Positions 58,553 to 64,000 of a DNA stretch of 64,000 bases are shown one piece after another. A model generated the notes under the pieces. That model ran no database searches. It worked only from the letters and a program-made list of their open reading frames with translations, and had not been told where the DNA came from. Made by a program: the position numbers and the translations under genes. Location: contig SVTO01000007.1 of the NCBI GenBank assembly GCA_015063745.1, positions 1-64,000 on the forward strand, in the 5' to 3' direction. Positions within the stretch are counted from its first letter, which is position 1. Each line of letters opens with the position of its first letter. The stretch is from Oscillospiraceae bacterium (lineage in GTDB: Bacteria; Bacillota; Clostridia; Oscillospirales; CAG-272).

Positions 58553-60343
58553 ATGACACACGTAAGAAACGAAATTCCCGCTAAGTATAAGTGGGATCTG
58601 ACCGGTATCTACAGCACCGAGGCTGAATTTGAAGCCGATTACGAACGGGCAAAGGCATATATTGCTGATTTTCCCCGTCACCGTGACACAATGACCAAGT
58701 CCGCAAAAGGGCTGTACGAAGCCCTGCAGGCAAGCATCGATCTGGATCGCGTGATCACAAAGCTGTATGAATTTGCATTCCTTTCTTCCGATCTGGACAA
58801 GTCGGATAACAAATATCTGGCTCTCAGCGACCGGATCATGAACCTGGCAAACGAAGCCAATTCCGCATCCTTCTTCCTTTCTCCCATGCTGGTGAAGATC
58901 AAGGACAAAACGCTGGATACCTGGTATGCGGAAGTGCCCGCCCTGGAAGAATTCCGCCGTACCATCGACCTGAGCCGCCGCTACCGCAAATACACCCTGT
59001 CCGACGATAAGGAACAGCTTCTGGCGGATATCGGCATCTGCCTCGGCACCAACGCCAAGGTAGAAGGCATTTTCTCCAATGCAGACCTGCCCTTCGGCAA
59101 GATCCGCGACGAGGAAGGCAAGCTGGTTGAACTGACCGATTCCACCTATGTGCTGCGTCTGACCAGCAAGGACAGACGGGTACGCCGCGCCGCATTCAAG
59201 AAGCTGTACGAAACCTACAAGCAGTTCGGCAACACCTTTGCGGCTCTGCTCGGCAATACCGTCAAGGAAAGAACCACTCTGGCCAAGATCAGAGGATTCG
59301 GCTCCAGCATCGAGGCGTCCACCTTCAACGATGAAGTAACACCCGTGATCTACAATAATCTGATCGACACTGTCAACCGTAATATGCAGGTGATTTACAG
59401 CTATTTCAACCTGAAGAAAGAAGTCCTCGGCCTGCCTGCGCTGCATATGTACGACCTTTACACACCCCTCATTCCCGACTGTACCAAGGAATACAGCTTC
59501 GATGAGGCTGTGGACACGGTGATCGATACCGTAAGAATTCTGGGAGACGAATATGCGGATACGCTGGAAGACGGTATCAAGAACAAGAGCTGGGTGGACG
59601 TATATCCCACCAAGGGTAAGCGCGGCGGTGCATACAGTGCAGGCTGCTATGATACCCAGCCCTATATCCTGCTGAACTACAACGAAAAAATCGATGATGT
59701 ATCCACCCTTGCCCACGAAGCGGGTCACTCCATGCATTCCTACTATTCCTGCAAGAACAATACCCCGCAGGATTCGAACTACACGATTTTCGTAGCGGAG
59801 GTTGCCTCCACCGTCAACGAACTGCTCTTCTGCCATAAGAAGCTCCGCGAATCGAACAGCCGTGAAGAAAAGCTGTCCATTCTGAACCAGCTGATGGAAA
59901 CCTACAAGGGAACGCTCTACCGTCAGACTATGTTTGCGGAATTTGAACGTGACATTCACGCCATGACCGAATCCGGCGCAACACTCACGCAGGAGCTGCT
60001 GTGCAATACCTATTACAACATTGTAAAGAAGTATTTCGGCACCAGCGTGGTATGTGACAAGGAGATCTCCATGGAATGGATGAGAATTCCCCATTTCTAC
60101 CGTTCCTTCTATGTGTACAAGTATGCTACCTGCATTTCCGCGGCATCTGCCATCGTGCGCAGAATCGAGAATGAAGGAGAAGCCTACATCGGCAAGTATC
60201 TCGAATTCCTTTCCTGCGGCGGCAGAATCAGCCCGCTGGACAGCCTGAAGGTTGCGGGCATCGATATGTCCGACCCGTCGGTTGTGGACGCGGCCATCAC
60301 AGACTTCGCAGAAGCCATCGCGATGTTCAGAGAACTGTATTGA
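58553..60343 (+). CDS. pepF: Oligoendopeptidase F (M3B metallopeptidase)
   Basis: 596-residue cytosolic zinc peptidase that cuts short peptides. The zinc motif HEAGHSMHSYYS starts at residue 388, with the third ligand Glu in FVAEVASTVNELLF about 25 residues later. N-terminal helical region (KWDLTGIYSTEAEFEADY) and C-terminal YKYATCISAASAIV are family-typical. It could degrade peptides imported by the Opp system 12 kb away. Own consensus promoter; AAAAGG ribosome site. Confidence 0.95.
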   Translation: MTHVRNEIPAKYKWDLTGIYSTEAEFEADYERAKAYIADFPRHRDTMTKSAKGLYEALQASIDLDRVITKLYEFAFLSSDLDKSDNKYLALSDRIMNLANEANSASFFLSPMLVKIKDKTLDTWYAEVPALEEFRRTIDLSRRYRKYTLSDDKEQLLADIGICLGTNAKVEGIFSNADLPFGKIRDEEGKLVELTDSTYVLRLTSKDRRVRRAAFKKLYETYKQFGNTFAALLGNTVKERTTLAKIRGFGSSIEASTFNDEVTPVIYNNLIDTVNRNMQVIYSYFNLKKEVLGLPALHMYDLYTPLIPDCTKEYSFDEAVDTVIDTVRILGDEYADTLEDGIKNKSWVDVYPTKGKRGGAYSAGCYDTQPYILLNYNEKIDDVSTLAHEAGHSMHSYYSCKNNTPQDSNYTIFVAEVASTVNELLFCHKKLRESNSREEKLSILNQLMETYKGTLYRQTMFAEFERDIHAMTESGATLTQELLCNTYYNIVKKYFGTSVVCDKEISMEWMRIPHFYRSFYVYKYATCISAASAIVRRIENEGEAYIGKYLEFLSCGGRISPLDSLKVAGIDMSDPSVVDAAITDFAEAIAMFRELY

Positions 60344-60381
60344 GAAAAACGAACATCATAAGCGAGGTGTCCTGAAAGGAT

Positions 60382-60429
60382 GTATACAAATTGCGGCAGA
60401 GGAAACACCCCCTCTGCCGATTTGTATAC
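60382..60429. repeat. Imperfect palindrome between pepF and the transposase
   Basis: GTATACAAAT-TGCGGCAGAGG pairs with CCTCTGCCG-ATTTGTATAC with a two-base bulge, 5-6 base loop. No T run follows, so it is not a typical terminator; placement just upstream of a REP-type transposase makes it a candidate substrate palindrome. Confidence 0.6.
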
Positions 60430-60449
60430 TAAAAGAATGGGTAAATATT

Positions 60450-60986
60450 GTGGACGAACTGAAAAAGCGAAAGATCACTCGTTTGGCGGGCGCAGATTAC
60501 AATCGGAACGGCGCGGTTTTCCTAACGATCTGCACAAAAGAAAGACGCTGTATTCTCTCCCGCATTGTAGGGACCGGCGTCCCCGACGGTTCGAAAACAG
60601 AATTAACAAAATACGGCCAAATCGCCGACAAATATATCAATCAGCTGAATGATTTCTATGATAATCTTTCTGTAGAAAGTTATGTGATTATGCCAAACCA
60701 TATCCATATTATGTTATGGGTAAAAGGTGGGGAGAACGGACCGCAGGATTTGCCGGTTTCGGACGGACCGTCGAGGACGCCGGTCCCTACGGTGCAAAAT
60801 TCTGTTCCGGCACGGTTTGTGTCAACATTTAAGAGGTTTTGCAATAAAGAATGTGGGACGAACATTTGGCAATACAGGTCTTACGACCATATGATTCGTA
60901 ACCATGAGGATTATGAAGAACATTTAAAGTATATCTGTGACAATCCAATAAGGTGGTACTATGATGCATTATATGCGGAAGAATAA
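60450..60986 (+). CDS. REP-associated tyrosine transposase (RAYT, Y1 family)
   Basis: 178 residues from GTG 60450. Single-stranded-DNA transposase family related to IS200/IS605 TnpA. The metal-binding His-x-His is in VIMPNHIHIMLW and the C-terminal helix RSYDHMIRNHEDYEEHLKYI carries the candidate nucleophile tyrosine. These domesticated enzymes act on palindromic REP sequences. Two 26-base REP-like sequences lie in inverted orientation inside the reading frame (60567-60592 and 60765-60790), coding for VGTGVPDGS and DGPSRTPVPT. No terminal inverted repeats mark an IS. The start is uncertain because no strong ribosome site is seen. Confidence 0.88.
   Translation: MDELKKRKITRLAGADYNRNGAVFLTICTKERRCILSRIVGTGVPDGSKTELTKYGQIADKYINQLNDFYDNLSVESYVIMPNHIHIMLWVKGGENGPQDLPVSDGPSRTPVPTVQNSVPARFVSTFKRFCNKECGTNIWQYRSYDHMIRNHEDYEEHLKYICDNPIRWYYDALYAEE
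60567..60592 (+). repeat. REP-like sequence, copy 1, inside the RAYT gene
   Basis: 26 bases beginning GTAGGGACCGGCGTCC. Its reverse complement recurs at 60765-60790 with 24 of 26 matches. Confidence 0.85.
60765..60790 (-). repeat. REP-like sequence, copy 2 (inverted), inside the RAYT gene
   Basis: Reverse complement of copy 1 except for two bases. Both copies leave the transposase frame open. Confidence 0.85.
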
Positions 60987-61051
60987 GGTAGAATTGTCCT
61001 GTTTATTCGTATGATAAGAATGAAATTTGCGCTGTGAAGATGTGTGACAAA

Positions 61052-61078
61052 TTATCATAATTTGATGATAAACTTTTT
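61052..61078 (+). terminator. Weak terminator after the RAYT gene
   Basis: TTATCAT (61052-61058) pairs with ATGATAA (61065-61071), followed by CTTTTT. Low stem stability. Confidence 0.4.
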
Positions 61079-61095
61079 GATGCATTGCAGAAACA

Positions 61096-61134
61096 ATAAA
61101 ACCCCGACAGACCTTCAAAAAATCTGTCGGGGTT
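61096..61134 (-). terminator. Terminator of the aldo/keto reductase
   Basis: AACCCCGACAGA (61100-61111) pairs perfectly with TCTGTCGGGGTT (61123-61134); the minus strand continues TTTTATTGTTT. Lies 85 bases after the reductase stop. Confidence 0.85.
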
Positions 61135-61219
61135 GATTGTTTATTACAGAATCTGTACCATACGAGAATATCCTTATGAGATATTATGTTTCTACAGCCC
61201 CATTTTATTTAAAACCGTT

Positions 61220-62227
61220 TTATTTCCCAAAAACATCCGCTGTCTTTTTCATCATTTCACGGATGGGCAGCTGATACGGACAGCGTTCTTCGCATACACC
61301 GCAGTCCACACAGTCGGAAGCGGTTTTCTGCATGCCCGCATAACGGTTGGTAGCCCATTCCTTCAGATTGTAGCGGCTGTAGTATCCTTCCATCAGGAAT
61401 ACTGCCGGAATGTTGATCCCGGCGGTGCAGGGCGCGCAGTAATTGCATCGGCGGCAGAAATTCGTGCCTAAAAATGACCGGATTTCCGAGATTTTTTCCT
61501 GCTCTGCGGCGCTGAGAGGGGAAGTGTCGGATGCACTGGCTATGTTCTGGGCGATCTCTTCCGTATCCGCCATACCGGGAATGACGACGGTGACGTGAGG
61601 ATTGCTGATGATAAAACGCATGGCTGCGGAAGCATCCTCAATGGCACCGCCCGCCATGGGCTTCATGCAGATAAAACCGATATTCTTTTCCGTACACCGG
61701 GCAATCAGTTCTTCTCCCTGTGTTTCCACAATGTTATACGGGAACATAATGGTCTCCACCCAGGGAAGCTCCAGTGCTTGCCGGAACAGATCCACGCTGT
61801 GCAGAGTGATCCCGATATGACCGATCTTGCCATGGGCTTTGGCTTCCTGCAGTGCTTCCAGAGCACCGCCGGGGGCCATAACCTGTTCCAGATCCTTCGG
61901 GGCGGGGTTATGTACCTGATACAAATCAATGTAATCGGTGCGGAGGTTCCGGAGACTTATGCCGATATCCTGCGCCATGGCCTCTTTGGTACGCGCCATA
62001 CTCTTGGTGGCAAGAACAAAATGCTCTCTGATGCCTTCCAGCGCATAACCCAGATATTCTTCACTGACCGTATAGCCGCGGGCGGTATCGATGTAATTGA
62101 CCCCTTCTTCCATCAGCTTCTGCATCAGGATCTTTGTACCCTCGGCATCTATTTTCTGAATGGGAATACCTCCAAAGCCCAGCCGGGCAATCTTCAGACC
62201 GGTTTTCCCCAATACTCTGTATTCCAT
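61220..62227 (-). CDS. Aldo/keto reductase with C-terminal ferredoxin-like Fe-S domain
   Basis: 335 residues. N-terminal AKR barrel: GKTGLKIARLGFGG, the YIDTARGYTVSEEYLG active site (Asp, Tyr), VLATKSMART lysine, IDLYQVHNP histidine. C-terminal cysteine clusters C258-x2-C-x2-C-x2-C (CRRCNYCAPC) and C306-x2-C-x2-C-x3-CP (CVDCGVCEERCP) can hold two [4Fe-4S] centres. It probably couples sugar or aldehyde reduction to ferredoxin-like electron carriers. Promoter TTGCAA (62296-62291), 17, CATAAT (62273-62268); AAGGAG ribosome site. Confidence 0.92.
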   Translation of the reverse strand: MEYRVLGKTGLKIARLGFGGIPIQKIDAEGTKILMQKLMEEGVNYIDTARGYTVSEEYLGYALEGIREHFVLATKSMARTKEAMAQDIGISLRNLRTDYIDLYQVHNPAPKDLEQVMAPGGALEALQEAKAHGKIGHIGITLHSVDLFRQALELPWVETIMFPYNIVETQGEELIARCTEKNIGFICMKPMAGGAIEDASAAMRFIISNPHVTVVIPGMADTEEIAQNIASASDTSPLSAAEQEKISEIRSFLGTNFCRRCNYCAPCTAGINIPAVFLMEGYYSRYNLKEWATNRYAGMQKTASDCVDCGVCEERCPYQLPIREMMKKTADVFGK

Positions 62228-62267
62228 GATTTTCGCTCCTTGGTATCAGTTTTTATCTTCTGTATTT

Positions 62268-62296
62268 ATTATGCCATAAACACACGTGATTTGCAA
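62268..62296 (-). promoter_or_regulatory. Promoter of the aldo/keto reductase
   Basis: Minus strand TTGCAA, exact 17-base spacer, CATAAT, about 41 bases before the ATG. Confidence 0.75.
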
Positions 62297-62365
62297 GTGC
62301 CTGACGGGAATTTGAAAGGTACTGTCTTTGGACACTCGAAGATCCATTGATTTCAGCAAAGCTAT

Positions 62366-64000
62366 TTATTCGACAGATGTATTTGCTTCCAAGATCCAAA
62401 TGATTTCGGAACCGATGTACTTGATTTCCACCTGAATTCCTTCCGTCATAAGCTGTTCACCAGAAGCGGTGATGTTTTGCTCGGGACGGTCTTCAAACTG
62501 CAGGGAATAGGTAGTGTCGGGGTTCAAACCGCGGAGGACAACAGTATAGGTGTCAGATACGGTATCCGATGGTTTGAATAGGAAAACTGCTCCTTTGATA
62601 TCGTTTTCGGTGTCCGGATCGGCATACATCATACCATCCCAGTTAGTGCCGTCCGGTCTGGGCAGAATATGGTAGAGTTCTGCGTTCTTTACAAGGTCAC
62701 GCATAGTATCGCGATACAGTGCACCGTATTCTATATAATAATCGTCTTCAATTGTGCCTGTCCAGGAAGAGAACATCGGCACACCAAGCATCATGGTACG
62801 GTAACCCATATCCATCATAGTATCGTGCAGATCAAATTCAGGGTCATCACATGTTACCGTGACCGGCATGAATGTATCTACCGTAGTATTGGAAAAGTCT
62901 GCGTTCAGAGCAAACTGCAGCTGTGCAGCAGGGAGGATGTAGCTTGAATCATAGAATACCGCGCGAGCACTTAAATAATTGGAATCGTCATTGAGCTGGA
63001 AAACAGCGCTTCGTCTGGCAGTGTAAAGATCTTTCATAGAACCGCCGGAAGAACAACATTCATAGCGGAATCCTTCCACGTTAGCGTAGAGGTGATCGAG
63101 CAGTTCGCTGAATCCTACAGTACACCAATACATAACATCCGTACCGTTGGCATCATGTCGATTTCTTTTGTCGGAAAAATAACAGATAGGCTGGAAGTCG
63201 GAACGCCAGGTTGTGATATTATTAGTAGAAAAGAATTCAGTCAACGCAGTTTGCAGATACGCTACGCATTCCTCATCCCCCAGGTCGGCACAAGCACCCA
63301 TGTAATCGGTTACCTTTTGACTGGAAAACCATTCGGGGTGATCCACAGAGTTGAAAGGACCGTAAGCATTGGTGGGCTTGAAATTCTCATCCAAAGTGTC
63401 ATGAAGAAGCAGGTATACAGTCCAAGCAACACCTCTTTCTTTGGCAAGAGCACCGAATTCAGCCAAAGTGGAAACATTGTATCCTTTCAACACATTCTTG
63501 TAAGCGTTATGTCTCAATTCCCAAGAGCCTTCCAAAGGCTGTCCCTGACCGTCAAATCCTTTATAGGTCCACCAGCCGTAATCCCACTTGATGGCATCAA
63601 CATTCAGGTTATCCGCCTCCAGACCGCGCTGCATATCCATTTGGGTCAACGGCTCAGCCGGATTATCACTGATGTTGGAGATTACGCGTTCTGAATAGAA
63701 CCAGGATTTTAGAAGGTTACTGCCGCTGTCCGTATCACCGTCATACGCCATGATGTATACTGAAGGCAGTACAAAAGCATCTCCTCCGTTGACTCGTGTG
63801 GTGAAAGTTTCCGTCTTATCTCCTACACAGTCCATGCTGACCAGGGAGGTAGTTTTTCCCTCCTTATCCTGCGTGGTAACAATTTTCCCGGAGGTCCATT
63901 CCAAAGCAACAAAGAGGCCATTGGTATTGTTGTTGTTCAGATATACCGCAGGAAAATATCCGTTGGAATTGCTGTTCTGAAATACGGATGTCCAGGTTAC
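62366..64000 (-). CDS. GH36/clan GH-D-like alpha-galactosidase family protein (5' end beyond window)
   Basis: The frame is open from the window edge to the stop at 62366, 544 residues visible. IKWDYGWWTYKG, then WTVYLLLHD and DHPEWFSS follow the order of alpha-galactosidase barrels. WRSDFQPI is where GH36 has its nucleophile (KWD-x-NR), and RYECCSSGGSMKD matches the acid/base motif (CSSGG-x-x-D). A beta-sandwich domain follows (~residue 440 on). The first 30 visible residues (VFQNSNSNGYFPAVYLNN) show the gene continues upstream. Substitutions in both motifs make the substrate uncertain. Signal peptide not visible. Confidence 0.8.
   Translation of the reverse strand, partial: VTWTSVFQNSNSNGYFPAVYLNNNNTNGLFVALEWTSGKIVTTQDKEGKTTSLVSMDCVGDKTETFTTRVNGGDAFVLPSVYIMAYDGDTDSGSNLLKSWFYSERVISNISDNPAEPLTQMDMQRGLEADNLNVDAIKWDYGWWTYKGFDGQGQPLEGSWELRHNAYKNVLKGYNVSTLAEFGALAKERGVAWTVYLLLHDTLDENFKPTNAYGPFNSVDHPEWFSSQKVTDYMGACADLGDEECVAYLQTALTEFFSTNNITTWRSDFQPICYFSDKRNRHDANGTDVMYWCTVGFSELLDHLYANVEGFRYECCSSGGSMKDLYTARRSAVFQLNDDSNYLSARAVFYDSSYILPAAQLQFALNADFSNTTVDTFMPVTVTCDDPEFDLHDTMMDMGYRTMMLGVPMFSSWTGTIEDDYYIEYGALYRDTMRDLVKNAELYHILPRPDGTNWDGMMYADPDTENDIKGAVFLFKPSDTVSDTYTVVLRGLNPDTTYSLQFEDRPEQNITASGEQLMTEGIQVEIKYIGSEIIWILEANTSVE

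Noticed and set aside
1..64000. tRNA, rRNA, CRISPR array, T-box or known riboswitch, prophage
   Set aside because: Gaps were read for cloverleaf, spaced repeats and leader motifs; only hairpins, promoters and the listed repeats were found. A covariance-model scan would be the decisive test.

Overview
The window looks like a chromosomal segment of an anaerobic Bacillota, most likely class Clostridia and probably gut-associated. The reasons are the gene order gmk-rpoZ-priA-def-fmt-yugP-rsmB-rlmN-prpC-prkC-rsgA-thiN, closed by a tiny SpoVM-like gene typical of spore formers; strong AGGAGG-type ribosome binding sites; TTGnnn-17-TATAAT promoters; a BlaI/BlaR1 pair; Fe-S and flavin ene-reductases; and Thr/Glu-rich linkers behind lipoboxes. 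Base composition is slightly GC-rich by eye. Species cannot be named from this alone. No tRNA, rRNA, CRISPR array, prophage or classical IS was seen.

Region 1 (1-13.4 kb, + strand) is the conserved housekeeping run for nucleotide metabolism, transcription, replication restart, translation start and rRNA modification, ending in the PP2C/PASTA-kinase signalling pair, RsgA, ThiN and SpoVM. Oddities: an omega subunit with a long acidic tail, and a deleted metallophosphoesterase relic between rpoZ and priA.

Region 2 (13.5-20.9 kb): a minus-strand operon pairs an Old Yellow Enzyme/dienoyl-CoA-reductase-like flavoprotein with a two-subunit aconitase X. Divergent from it are a PfkB kinase and a mannitol-1-phosphate-dehydrogenase-like gene, then a LytTR/DUF3021 regulatory pair.

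Region 3 (20.9-27.6 kb): BlaI/BlaR1-type sensor operon whose promoter is overlapped by a near-palindromic operator. About 144 bp of this control region recurs 3.2 kb away as a relic, and the two copies bracket a large lipoprotein gene built of two similar halves.

Region 4 (27.6-37.2 kb): a tightly overlapping five-gene redox operon (ene-reductase, SDR, FAD oxidoreductase, TIM-barrel isomerase, 2-hydroxyacid dehydrogenase) read away from an AraC regulator; then an XRE regulator, a HAD hydrolase, a GDPD phosphodiesterase and a large hairpin array.

Region 5 (37.2-46.3 kb): an oligopeptide ABC transporter operon, oppABCDF plus a small membrane protein. OppC, OppD and OppF all carry unusual insertions and OppA is oversized. 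A perfect 16-bp palindrome abuts the oppA promoter.

Region 6 (46.4-64 kb): accessory genes. These are a sugar-phosphate isomerase broken by a one-base slip, two beta-helix carbohydrate-active-type proteins, a tandem pair of secreted transglutaminase/leucine-rich/dockerin-like proteins, a 35-residue lipoprotein, an L-cysteine desulfidase family enzyme, oligoendopeptidase F behind a leader that can fold two ways, a REP-associated transposase carrying two inverted REP-like sequences inside its own reading frame, an Fe-S aldo/keto reductase and the 3' part of a GH36-like glycosidase.
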